Assembly (NCBI GenBank): GCA_030248225.1
Contig: JASANE010012242.1
Coordinates: 33,589-97,588 of the forward strand
Direction of reading: 5' to 3'
Length of the DNA: 64,000 nucleotides
Source: Trileptium ribeirensis
Taxonomy: Eukaryota; Nematoda; Enoplea; Enoplida; Thoracostomopsidae
The notes under the pieces were generated by a model. That model was not told the DNA's origin, made no database searches, and saw nothing but the letters and a program-made list of their open reading frames with translations. Below are positions 30,001 to 41,003 of the stretch, one piece after another. The first letter of the stretch is position 1. Each line of letters starts with the position of its first letter. Made by a program: the position numbers and the translations under genes.

Positions 30001-33000
30001 ACAAATATATAAATACATCTGCATCGAAATTGTATATCGGTTAAAACACAGGTGATGGTCTGTGATAGGGCGAGCGATTTAGAATACAGTCATCAGGATG
30101 CAGCGAGACCGGGTCACTATGTTGACCCGGTGACCCGGTTAGAAAAGTGACCCAAACTGACCCGGTTCCATCTCTGTTATGTACCCCACAGCCCAAACAT
30201 GATTATTTTGAAGCTATAGCACAAATGTTAGAGCCATTGGACCCAGCACTACGAGACGGTTTTTGGCAATTTTTTTAGATTTTTTGGTTACCAAACAAAT
30301 TCTTATAAAGCCTAAGTCGTTAACCCATGAACCAATTCCGCTGATTTTAGTGCATTCCACTCAGGTCATCAATGCGGCTCGAATGCTATATATGCTAAAA
30401 CTATATATTATCCAGAAATTATATTCAAAAACCTCGGGTAGCATTGAACAAAAAAAAATAAAAACTGTCAAAAGTTTGGTAGAAATGGATGATTTCTGCA
30501 CCGCTGTACAGCTGAGCCGTATAGAACCAACGGTTGACCTGTAGCTTCGCACATTAAAAATTACCGGGCTGGTTCGGCTATAACCGAAAAAGTCCCAAAA
30601 AATCGGGCTGCACAAATACAGCGCTTTTATTTAGTAAAAAACACGGATAAAAATTATTTTAACGGGATTACAAAAATAGAAATTTAGTACTAGTAACAAT
30701 CAATGTTTACGGGGGGCTCAGCTTTGACACCGGTAACATATTAGTCATTCATGTTAAATCTTGATAATGATATAAAACGCACCTGTTATAGAATCCTACT
30801 TGTGTAATTTGTGCGGCGAAGGCTATGATTCGCTCACCAAATTGAGTACTATGATACATAAGGATAATTAAAGGATGATAGGAAATTGAAATTCCTGCGC
30901 ACTATTCAGTTCTATGCAGACAACACATCAGCAATACATTAATACACTATCGTCGTTTTCGGCATATCAAAACCGCATTGTCCTGGATCCTTTCATCAAT
31001 GACCAAAAACCGAGAACTTTCGAAATATGCAAATGATAGCTTCCAAAAAAAACATATAAATCATTTCTCATAATGCATACGATGATGTGTTGTATATCAC
31101 GCTAATATATATTATCAAATTCGCATGGTCCATCAGTTCAGTGGCGGGGTGTAAATGTTTACGGTTTGGGTAGATTACTGAAATATTTTTATTTCCGTAA
31201 TTTGCCCAAGTATTCCAAAAAATTGTTCCCAGTTCAAAATTTAGTCCATTTCTTGACTTGTCAAAATTTAGCTCAGAGTGCTTCATTAAAATGTCGGTGG
31301 AACCTAGACGGCCGAGTTCTCGGTAGAATCCACCCAGTGCGATAATCGTCAATATCAATGATATAATGGCAGTTTTGGTGTCGCTTGACTCACAAAATTT
31401 ACATGGTGTGGTGCATACCAATCCATTGGCTACGCTACACCAACTATTGTTATTTTAAGGACCCAATATGGAAGTTTTGTCTTCATAATGCATAATTTTT
31501 TTTATGTTCGACCTTCAGGAATTGTAGAGGTTCAGAAGCTACTGACCAACACGTACCTAAACTAGAAATATAATAAAACAGATTGTATACAAGACGCTAG
31601 CAACCGTGCAATAGTATATGAATGTGTTTACTGCATTTTACTGACGGTATCCAGGATAGCATACACAAACGATTTAACATATTCAGCTTCTGCTTTTAGT
31701 AGTTGACATGATTAAAATAAATTATGTTATTCTTTAAATTTGGCGCTGTTTTTAAACTATACATATTGTGTTTCAAGTTTTATCGCAGTCGCACAGTTCT
31801 AATCTTGATTCCGCTACTCGACCGGCTTTACATTACACATCGTGTTGAAGAAACTATGTAGGTATTTATTCAAGCGGAGCGCGTGAAGCGAACACTTTCC
31901 ACTACACAATAAATTACATTTGTTAAAATGGTGACCCAATTATATATATATTATGTTAAATGTTTTTATTATAAAATAAATCGGCTTGTACCAATATCTT
32001 TATAGCTGGAGCATAGATGCTCAGGTTAGAAGTTCGGCTAAGCTCATCTGATTATTTAAGATAGGATCTAAGCTCGGTGCTACCACGGTTGTTAACCCTA
32101 TAAAAGTATTTAGACAGATGCTGTAGCATTCAGATATATTATAGATATTTTTAGTTCTACTTCTCTGTGTGTAAAAGCAGTGAGACCAGAAGTTCCGTTC
32201 CAAGTCGAAGAATCCTGTGGCATTTTACACAATTATATACTTATTAAATTTTCTATCTACATATATATAGTTCTAAACGGTAAACATATCGTGTTATATG
32301 CAATATAATATTGTGTTAGTTTGTACTAAAATATGCATTAAATTTAACACATACATGGTTTCCAATTTAACATAATTAGCACAATGTATGTGATGAATTT
32401 GAGACATTATATGTAGAGTTCGCGACTTAGAGTAAATGTGTTAAATACTACATATTTTCCATACTTAACACATACAATTTTGTGTGTACACCATGCCAGT
32501 GCCAATACTACACTAGCTATTACCACATTCAGCAATACCACCAGAAGCAGAACTGTGTCAGCGACACCAATACATTTAACGCTGAGCACTAATATTTAAT
32601 TAGCACAATGTATGTGATGAATTTGACACATTATATGTAGAGTTCGCGACTTAGAGTAAATGTGTTAAATACTACATATTTTCCATACTTAACACATATA
32701 ATTTTGTGTGTACACCATGCCAGTGCCAATACTACACTAGCTATTACCACATTCAGCAATACCACCAGAAGCAGAACTGTGTCAGCGACACCAATACATT
32801 TAACGTTGAGCACTAATATTTAATTAGCACAATAATTGTGATGAATTTGACACCTTATATGTAGAGTTCGCGACTTAGAGTAAATGTGTTAAATACTACA
32901 TATTTTTCATACTTAACACATATAATTTTGTGTGTACACCATGCCAGTGCCAATACTACACTAGCTATTACCACATTCAGCAATACCACCAGAAAATGTA

Positions 33001-36000
33001 GCCTTTTGTTTAGTTCAGACATGCAAGCTTTTCATGTTGCCAAAAAGTGACGATTAAACGGCATATTTTTTTGCATCGTAATTGTTTTAAAATACGTTGA
33101 TCAGAATTTCTCCATTCATTGAGTATGCCTCGTTCAATTGACAATTGTGTTGGTGTTTCGTTGTTTGCAGATACGGCCTGTTCGTTCTGATGGGCTATAA
33201 GTTATGTATCTTTCGCTAGTTTATTAAATGCCTCCACCCATATTTGAAACCAATGATCATGATCTAGACAAAAACGGAGCCATTCGTAGCGTTTTGACGG
33301 GTGATTCGTAAATCAATCTCAGCCATCAAAAAGCGCTTTCCACCTCGCAAGACACAGTGCGCAAGCTTTTGTTGACTCGCGGCTCGCCTAGTCGATGAGC
33401 ATTCGAGCAATGATCGGCCATCGAAAACAGAATGCGTGCAGACTTGGTCTCGGTTGAGCGTCTTCGGACTGCGTGGAGTGACCGATTAGTGTCTCGATAT
33501 AAATACGCGACTCATACTCTGAATGAAATGCGGATCAGTGGGCGCGATCCAGCGATGCAACAGAATCAGCGACTTCCCTGAGGAAATTAAAAACAAATTG
33601 TCGTATTTCGGAGCTGCTCGAAAATTCCTCGATATACGTTGACCGCCAATTGTGCATGATACGCGATACATCTAAATACCTAGCACCGACGCTTAAACCA
33701 TTTGCTAGTTTCTGTAGCCCGAACTTGAACCACTGCTGCGAGGTCTACATGAAACGATTCGGAACCACTAGGGCTCAAATTTTAGTATCCTATTAATCAG
33801 AAAAAATTAAATCTGATTCAAATGCAGAAACTGTCATTTTCTAAATCAAAATGAACGAGATTTTTTGCATTTTTGGTGAATTTATACGTGTAAACGCTGT
33901 TTTAACATTTGTAACGCAATCCTCGAGCAAAAAACTGAGTTTCACACAGGCGTTTTGGAGCACTTGTCCAAGTCGTGTGATGATATCGGATCGGCCTTAG
34001 GATCGAATCCTGCCAACGTGACAACACAAACCAATTATGCAATGCTTTTGGGAAAATCAATGACGTATTGGAGCACGTTTCAGTATTTTTCTCACAAAGT
34101 GGACGACTACATTAAAATCCTGGACAGTTCGTATCTGCTCAAAACAAAAGTTCTCGTTTCCGACGAAGCCATTCTCACCGGCCTCGCCAAACTCTGCCGG
34201 CTCGTCAATCGTGGTGTCACTGGTAATTTTATAGAGTTTTAAAGTTTCCAAGTCTGTAGTGGGGGTTTCTGCCCAACTTAGTCAGGAACATTAATAGAAA
34301 ATGGATGAAGCAGCGTCTTGATGCTTCTCTACAAACATTAATTCGGCGAAAACATTGCCAATGTGTCATCAAATACAAATTTTGATAAAATGTGTTTGTG
34401 AGATGACATGTAAGATATCTTTTTATCATCCCTGGAAATTTTTCTAATTGGACAACTTTTTAGTTATTCTCTCACTGTTTACCCTTTAAGTTATAGCCAT
34501 TAACTTAGATAATATTTTTGAATGCTTGGCCCATCGTATTTTATAAAGTTAAAATCTTCGAATTAGTCTACTAAGCTGATCAACGAGCTGGGCCTAGAAG
34601 TATTTGTTTCAAATTTCACTTTCGCTTTGAAAATTTCATTTTAATTCGAAATTGCAATTCTTTCAAATAACACCAAGACAACCTTGGTGGAATGGTACAC
34701 CGCGCTGTCCTGTCTAGAAGTTACTGGATCAACTCACGTCGGCAACTTTTTATCTTTATGTAGTTTTTGTCATAGCAGATATATGCCTGGCGCATGATAT
34801 GCCTATTTTTCACTAAAATAAATCACAGTTGGAAAGTGATTGCAATGAAGTAGCGGTACTTTCGTGAAAAGTTGAGGCGGTAAAACAATATGTGTTCACA
34901 AATCACAACTGCAAACAATAAGCCAAAATTAATATTTTTTAGGTAAAATTGAGGAATCTTTATGATGAAACCGAATAGTGTCCAAACTTCGCATTTCGTT
35001 TAAAGTGTGCTGACACGTCAAATTTTTAGACAAACTTTGGCTGTAGTTGTAATGGAAAATATACCAAATCAATATCCTTTAAAAGTTGGGTTCAAGATTC
35101 TAAAATTTTCAAGTTCTATTATTCCTCGTCCCTAATTGGGTGGAGCATTGCGCTACAAATGTTAAAACAGCGTTTACACGTATAAATTCACCAAAAATGC
35201 AAAAAATCTCGTTCATTTTGATTTAGAAAATGACAGTTTCTGCATTTGAATCAGATTTAATTTTTTCTGATTAAGAGGATACTAAAATTTGAGCCCTAGT
35301 GGTTCCGAATCGTTTCATGTAGACCTCGCAGCAGTGGTTCAAGTTCGGGCTACAGAAACTAGCAAATGGTTTAAGCGTCGTTGCTAGGTATTTAGATGTA
35401 TCGCGTATCATGCACAATTGGCGGTCAACGTATATCGAGGAATTTTCGAGCAGCTCCGAAATACGACAACTTGTTTTTAATTTCCTCAGGGAAGTCGCTG
35501 ATTCTGTTGCATCGCTGGATCAGGCCACTGATCCGCCGTTCATTCAGAGTATGAGTCGCGTATTTATATCAGACACTAATCGGTCACTCCACGCACTGCA
35601 AACGCTCGACGCCAACCAAGGCCAAGTTGCACGCATTCTGTTTTCGATGGCCGATCATTGCTCGAATGCTCATCGACTAGCGAGCCGCGAGTCAACAAAA
35701 GCTTGCGCACTGACTGTTGCGATGGAAACGCTTTTGATGGCTGAAATTGATTTACGAATCACCGTCAAAACGCTACGAATGGCTCAGTTTTTGTCTAATC
35801 ATGATCATTGGTTTCGAATATGGGTGGAGGCATTTAATAAACTGCACGGATACATAACTTATAGCCCATCAGAACCAACGGCCGTATCTGCAAACAACGA
35901 AACAGCAACACCGTTGTCAACTGAACAAGGCATACTCAATGAATGCAAAAATGCTGATCAACGTATTGTAAACGATTACGATGCAAAATATGCCGTTGAG

Positions 36001-36087
36001 TCGTCACTTTCTAGCAACATGAAAACTACCATGTCTGAACTAAACAAAAGGCTACATTTGTCAAAGGTCTCCAAAGAATGCAGCTGA
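26899..36087 (+). CDS. Unrecognised gene, three phase-compatible exons, probably alpha-helical protein
   Basis: Exons 26899(?)-27063, 33950-34222 and 35363-36087 join in phase 1 at both junctions. The donors are G|GTAAGA and G|GTAATT; the acceptors are TTCACACAG and GAAACTAG. The predicted partial product is about 385 residues, without signal peptide or membrane segment, made of amphipathic helices (HLSKSCDDIGSALG, FLREVADSVASLD, ACALTVAMETLLMAEID). I do not recognise the family; helical membrane-remodelling or scaffold folds are possible, but no motif decides it. The 5' end is not located. The last exon has an inverted decayed copy at 32994-33925. The first exon and both joins rest on splice phase and protein-like composition only. 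Confidence 0.5.
27166..27672. mobile_element. Two adjacent foldback MITEs sharing similar ends
   Basis: GTGTTCACATTGCGTCCGATCC near 27178 is mirrored by GGTCGAATCGGACACAAAGTGAACACGG at 27390-27418, closing one hairpin element. A second starts GGCTTGTTTCCATTGCGACC at about 27424 and ends near 27672 with GACGCAATGTCAACACGACC. The outer halves (CAAATCGCACGTGTATGTTATATAG and its complement) also pair, so the whole is one nested palindrome. There is no coding content. Confidence 0.65.
28228..28733. mobile_element. PIF/Harbinger-like MITE with TAA target duplication
   Basis: The ends TGCGGCGTTCACG and CGTGAACGCCGCA form inverted repeats that extend through ATAATGTCC. They are flanked directly by TAA at 28225-28227 and 28734-28736. 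A 3-bp TWA duplication is the hallmark of PIF/Harbinger. The inside has short GTGTC/GACAC inverted words and no transposase. Confidence 0.65.
29084..30176 (-). mobile_element. hAT-family DNA transposon remnant with 8-bp target duplication
   Basis: The termini CAGAGAT and ATCTCTG are flanked by a perfect direct repeat, TTATGTAC, at 29076-29083 and 30177-30184. An 8-bp duplication is diagnostic of hAT. The element is about 1.1 kb, too short for an autonomous hAT, and holds only the transposase C-terminus on the minus strand. The right end carries repeated GACCCGGT words as subterminal motifs. Confidence 0.85.
29228..29524 (-). pseudogene. hAT transposase C-terminal (dimerisation) region, fragment
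   Basis: The minus-strand frame contains FNPLEWWGQQKYRFPCLS, then GSSAESERTFSTAG and a following R..L....VEAQVMLNKA. This is the conserved hAT C-terminal dimerisation signature (SERxFSxAG). It ends at TAA (29228-29230). It opens at a splice-like GTGTGTAG before 29524, so it may once have been a last exon. The N-terminal zinc finger and the catalytic region are absent within the element. Confidence 0.85.
32374..32994. repeat. Tandem repeat, 224-bp unit, 2.8 copies
   Basis: Units starting AATTAGCACAATGTATGTG lie at about 32375, 32599 and 32823, almost identical. The third stops after ACCACCAGAA, where the inverted exon copy begins. The 60-residue minus-strand frame repeated in each copy is a by-product of the repeat. 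Confidence 0.9.
32994..33925 (-). pseudogene. Inverted, decayed copy of gene 2 last exon and its upstream intron end
   Basis: Read on the minus strand it matches 35150-36062 nearly base for base, including TACAGAAACTAGCAAATGG and the upstream TTTTTTCTGATTAA intron text. Single-base insertions relative to the intact exon (for example TATATCGAGACAC for TATATCAGACAC) break the frame. It ends about 25 bases before the gene 2 middle exon. Confidence 0.85.
33950..34222 (+). CDS. Exon of the unrecognised gene (middle)
   Basis: It runs from TTCACACAG to ACTG|GTAATT and encodes about 91 residues, including LEHLSKSCDDIGSALG, KVDDYIKILDSSYLL and LAKLCRLVN. It begins about 25 bases after the end of the inverted duplicate arm, so it sits in the loop between the two arms. 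Confidence 0.6.
34223..35362. other. Intron of gene 2 containing the start of the right inverted arm
   Basis: From GTAATT to ACTAG. Bases 35150-35362 belong to the inverted repeat shared with 33712-33925. The rest is AT-rich and unremarkable. Confidence 0.5.
35363..36087 (+). CDS. Last exon of the unrecognised gene
   Basis: It begins after GAAACTAG in the phase left by the previous exon (G|CA). The frame runs to TGA at 36085-36087. It encodes about 240 residues, including LSVVARYLDVSRIMHNWRS, FIQSMSRVFISDTNRSL and KACALTVAMETLLMAEID, with a polar Ser/Thr/Asn-rich end. A donor at TCAAAG|GTCTCC (about 36072) is an alternative to the stop. Unlike its inverted copy at 33 kb, this copy is uninterrupted. 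Confidence 0.65.
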
Positions 36088-37895
36088 TCAATAAGAGGAG
36101 AGAATTCTTGGCTCAGCTGAGCTCGGCTTTGCTCGACTCTAGAGTCGCGCCGAGATTGCTGTAATAGCGCAAATTCCCAGCCACGCCACATTATAAAATC
36201 TCAGCGTAAGAGCCGAGCGTATCTTGAAAAGTTGTAGTCGCATCTAAAAAGCTAATTTACAAAAGAAAAGCCTAATTATAACAGCTGTCAACAGCCGAGA
36301 TTACATCGGTTCTGATCTTAAAAGCTCTAAAAGCAACAGTGAGTTTTACGGCGATCCTTCAGCTAAAGAGCTGACCATCACATCTACAAGAACCCACACG
36401 GGGAAATTACCCTATCGCCACCCTCGGATAATTCATGAGGCAAATTCCATGTTAGAAACACCTATAAGTGCGTTGAGTATGGACAGGCGTGGTGTCACTA
36501 ATTAGATGTACCACAGCGGTAGGGTTACCTTTACACAAATGTTTCCGCGAGTTCAATGGGAGACGTGGTTATCCCTCGGCAAAGTGATGTGGTTTGATTT
36601 ATAACTTACACAAGTTTCAATTTTTGAAAGTTTTCAAGTTTAAATATTTGCGCCATGGTGACACACAAATTGTTGTGAATAAGATAACTAAAGGTCCAAC
36701 GCAGAGTGTTGTAGTACAAGGTCGAGACCTGTCAGTAAGACAGCAGGGCACGGCCTAAGCGATCAGGTGGCTCGTTGTAACCTACGTGGTCCTAGGGGTG
36801 TTTAGTCCCACCGTAGATTACACACGAACTAACACCACCAAATATTCACACAAAATTCTCCAACGGAATTTTTAGTGCTGCTTTTGTAGCTTATTCCTAA
36901 GGCCTTAGAGTGTCACCACTTATAATGCAGACTTTTTATTTTGTTAACTACAACAAATTTCAAACTACACAAATTAAACATATAAACGGCCGAACCGTAC
37001 TCACCTAATCATATCTTCTTCTGAGGCCAACTGAAGCCCTGATCTGACTGCGCAACCGCTTAAATACCCGAGTTATAAGTCTACTCCGAATTTTATCCCT
37101 ATTGATTTCTCTAAGTGTTCCAAATTCCATAATAAGTTTTCCAAGTTTTACTGTGGTTCCCCTCCCGTAATATTCTTTCTTAAACCTAAGTGAATTTTAT
37201 TCGTTAGAGGATAAGTTTTTATGAAATTCCCCGAATTCTTAAGTATACACAAAATTTAAAATTTTATTCGAAAATCCAGCACATACACATACACATATCC
37301 GGTAATGTAGGCCTAATGCTTAAGGCACCCAACCCTTACACTCAAATTCGATATATTTCCATCCTAGACTCACATAAACTCTTTTTATTCTGTTACTCCC
37401 TTGAAAATTCCCTCAAAATTAGCTAAATTCTAAAATTCTCCTGCACCCTGTATAAAAATTCCAGCAATAAATAGTACATATATTCCAGGACACAGAAAGC
37501 TTATCTAAACACACATACATACATAATACAACACTTATGATGGTGAGGTTGTTTCAATACATTGTTTCGATACACAACAAATTCATAACTTATTCATACG
37601 TAATTACACATCTCGCATAGATATATACATATACAATTCATATACTTTTGTATACATTTTATATCAACAATGTAGGCCGTAAACACACAGTAAATGTATT
37701 GCACGGATGACAAACAAATAATAAGGTACAATACATCGTTACATTACACCCTCCGTCATCCAAAAATTTGCCCCCAAATTTTCCTAACTTTTACACTATA
37801 ACCTTTTTGCACAGAAAGAAACATTAACCATATTCAATACAGCAATCAATCAAGCAATACGTAACTGAGCCGAGCACCACATAAATGATTGGTTC
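36088..37895. other. Intergenic, no gene recognised
   Basis: A stretch rich in GAGCTCGGCT-type words (36110-36135) is followed by AT-rich DNA and then TTACACCCTCCGTCATCC near 37743, which is reminiscent of an LTR-retrotransposon edge. I found no matching second LTR or retroelement frame, so I leave it unassigned. Confidence 0.35.
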
Positions 37896-40100
37896 GACTA
37901 GAGAAAATATGATCGATAAAAATACATATCCTGGCCCCTCAGGCTTGCGGTCTCACGAACAGTATTTAAGATGAAAACGATGAAATATTGAGCAACCATT
38001 GTGTTTTGCTCGCCGAATTGTAGAATTTCAATTTCGGCTCCGGGGGGGGTTGAGCAACCGTGCTTTGCGCGCTCCACCTGGACACGGCTGGGGCCGTCCA
38101 TGATGATGCAGGTGAGTGACGGAATTTTTGATTTTTTCCCGTGGGAAAAGTGTGGGCAAAATGACGTCATTTTGGCCCATTTTTCGATTTTCAGTTTTTG
38201 CAACTTTTTCTCAACAAGTAAACGAGGTATCCGGGAAATCAGTAGGCCTATTCATAAATCAATTATCCAATGGATATATAATTTTTCAAATTACTTTGAA
38301 TCTGGAGTCTATAAGTTACAACGCCATATTTCCGTATTTTGGTGAAACGGCGGGAAACAATTAATGTGTGTTTATTGTTGCTTTTGAGCGCCCACCGGGT
38401 TTTCCTAGAAATCATTGCAAGTGTTAAAAATATTGTCGGCAAAATATTTTTTACACTTCTGGTTCATACTTGGCATAAAATGGGATGTTTTTGAAATTTT
38501 TGTGTAGTTTAGGCAACAATGAACGTGTGTTTATTGCTGGTTTTAGTATCCATATTCCTGGCAGATAAATCATTGCAGTGCTCAAAATATTGGCAAATAT
38601 TTTTTACACTTCTGGTTCATACTCGGCATAAAATGGGTGTTTTCGCAAATTTTTCGCTACAGTTCGAGGAAAAGCACCGAATGTGCGTTTATTGTTGGTT
38701 TCGATCGGATATGGGGCTCTGCGACAAGCTATTGCGAGAATCGCGCGGCAAACATCTTTTCACACTTCTGTCCGCGCAGTTGTCCATGCACTCAACTCGC
38801 CGGCAAGTGAGCTTCACGATGCTCAGAGTGTGTGTTGGTTGTTTACAGTACGACGACGCTTGAGATTCAAGGTCGAATTATATTTAGAATTCATAATCTG
38901 ACAATTATCTCAATTCTCGTTCCACTCGCTCGCTCATTCCACTCGAATTCAATTAATTGTCAGGGTATGAATTCTTAAGCAAATGCTGATATAATTCGAC
39001 CTTGATACTCAAGCGTCGTCGTACTGTGTAAACAGCACCGGAGCACCACCGCTCTGAGTACTAGTGAAGCTCACTTGCGAGCCAGAATTCGAGTGGTGGA
39101 AACAATCCGCGGAAGCAGAAGTGTGAAAAATGTTTGCCACACAATATTTTAGACACTCGCAATGAGCTTGTCGGCCCAGAAAACCCCATATCCAATACTA
39201 AAACCAACAATAAACACACATTCGGGTGCTTTTCCCTCGACTTGTCACCAAAAATTTCGAAAACGTCATTTTTTATGCCAAGTATGAACCAGAAGTGTAA
39301 AAAATATTTGCCCAACAATATTTTTAACACTTGCAATGAGTTTATCTGCCCAGAAAACCCCATATCCAATACTAAAACCAGCAATAAACACACATTCGGG
39401 TGCTTTTCCCTCGACTTGTCACCAAAAATTTCGAAAACGTCATTTTTTATGCCAAGTATGAACCAGAAGTGTAAAAAATATTTGCCCAACAATATTTTTA
39501 ACACTTGCAATGAGTTTATCTGAACAGAAAACCCCATATAAGACACTAAAAGCAACAATAAACACACATTCGGTGTTTTTCCCACGACTTTTCACCAAAT
39601 ATGAAATATGGCGCCAACTATAAGCTTATAGACTCCAGATTCGGAAGTGGTTGAAAAGCTTGTTATATATCATTGGAAAGCCCTGGTAAAACTACATGGA
39701 ATAGGCCTATTAGTTTGCGGATACCTCGTTTACTTGTTGAGAAAAGTTGCAAAAACTGGAGGGGGTGCCCGAAAAATGGGCCAAAATGACGTCATTTTGC
39801 CCCACAACTTTTCCCACGGGAAAAAATCAAAAATCGGGCTCCGTCACTATACCTAAATTCGAATGAGCTATCATGCATCAAAATCCGCCCAGCCGTTATC
39901 GAGATCCAGGTGCGACACACACAAACAGGACCTCCTCAACCCCCCCGGAGCCAAAATTGAAAATTCTCGTTCCACTCGCGAGCGAACGCTTGTCAATGGT
40001 TGCTCAATTGTTATCGTTTTCATCTTAAATACTGTTCGTGAGAACCACAACCTGAGGCAGATATGTATTTTATCGATCACTAGTATTCTTCTCTAGTCGA
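37896..40100. mobile_element. 2.2-kb palindromic (foldback) element
   Basis: The outer ends TTCGACTAGAGAA (37893-37905) and TTCTCTAGTCGAA (about 40089-40101) are inverted. So are long internal blocks, for example TCTCACGAACAGTATTTAAG at 37952 and its complement near 40020, and TACGACGACGCTTGAG at 38848 and its complement near 39010. The centre is near 38932. The arms contain copies of a 174-bp unit. No transposase or clear target duplication was found. Confidence 0.75.
39100..39590 (-). repeat. In-frame 174-bp tandem units inside the palindrome
   Basis: ACACATTCGGGTGCTTTTCC recurs exactly 174 bases apart (about 39217 and 39391), with a third, diverged copy near 39565. As 174 = 3 x 58, a 174-residue minus-strand frame stays open with a 58-residue repeat (VCLLLVLVLDMGFSG). 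A similar unit in the left arm near 38520 does not stay open throughout, so coding is doubtful. Confidence 0.7.
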
Positions 40101-41003
40101 AATCTACACAAACTTATAAAATTCACGGGATATATACATTAAACAAGAGCTAGTCCGAAAACGTTACAATGCCGAATACTACGCCTTAATATGGTAAATT
40201 TATTTATTAAACTTTTATCGTTCTTATAAATTAAGATTTTGGAAGTCAGTCAAACATTTGGATATACTTAGATATCAAAATGAATTTCTGAAATCAATCG
40301 TCATAGGCACATATATGATTTGTGGTTGCTGATGCAATCATCGCGCCTGTTAGATTACCGATGTTAACAATATATTTCTAAACGTTTTCGATTTCTCGCT
40401 TTCGTTCATAACAATAATTTTATGGAAACTCTGGAATGTGGTATTTTTACACAGTTGGGTGTGCAGCATTCAGCAAAATTGACTGTCATCTTAAGAGCGA
40501 GCGAGCAACAAACACATCATAAAAGTTCAAAGTAAAAGTTTATTTTACCAAGAACAAGCTGTGATCGAGCAAAGAATGAGCAGCGGTCAACTGCGGGAAA
40601 TACTAGCTGTACACCCTTTTTGGCTAAATTCAGGCAACGCGCTGAACCAGCATATAATACACAAATATATAACAGAATTATGCAAGTCGTCTGTAAGAAC
40701 AAAAGGTATCGACCCTATTCCCTCAATACAGTCTGGTCAGTCACAATGCTACAGTCTCTGCAAAAATGAATGTAGTTCACCCGAGCCCTGGTCGATGTTC
40801 GTTCGAACGTGAAAAAGAACACAAATTCTAAAAAGACAAAAAAGAAGCTGTTAATATAAGGTCAATTCTGATAGGTATTTGATATATAAATTAATACTTT
40901 CGAAAACAGAATAGTGTACATTGTAAACTACATGTCGTAGTTTCGTATCGCAGGTGTCTGATCTCGCTGAGCATCAATTTCACTTCAATTCAAACCTACT
41001 TAC
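40101..41003. other. Region expected to hold 3' exons of the SR/Pro-rich gene
   Basis: Minus-strand acceptor-like sites exist (for example TTTTTAG near 40826 and AATTTAG near 40631), but each gives only a short ending. I could not choose a terminal exon, and no RRM-like sequence is visible. Confidence 0.35.

Larger units (their letters stand above)
27064..33949. other. Proposed intron / transposon-rich stretch before gene 2 middle exon
   Basis: Apart from the named elements it is AT-rich sequence without recognisable genes. A minus-strand frame at 31068-31421 has one hydrophobic run (IISLILTIIALGGF) but no start context, splice support or known family, so it is not called. Confidence 0.4.

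Noticed and set aside
31068..31421. Possible single-span membrane protein on the minus strand
   Set aside because: One hydrophobic run in an AT-rich frame, with no start, splice sites or recognisable family.
32407..32813. Repeated 60-residue hydrophobic minus-strand frames (VLLLVVLLNVVIASVV)
   Set aside because: They are identical because they lie in the 224-bp tandem unit, whose length is not a multiple of three; not evidence of a protein.
36460..37800. LTR-retrotransposon edge suggested by TTACACCCTCCGTCATCC
   Set aside because: No second LTR, primer-binding site or retroelement frame could be identified.
39061..39585. 174-residue hydrophobic minus-strand protein
   Set aside because: It is explained by the 174-bp in-frame repeat inside the palindromic element; the sister arm is not open, so it is not called as a gene.
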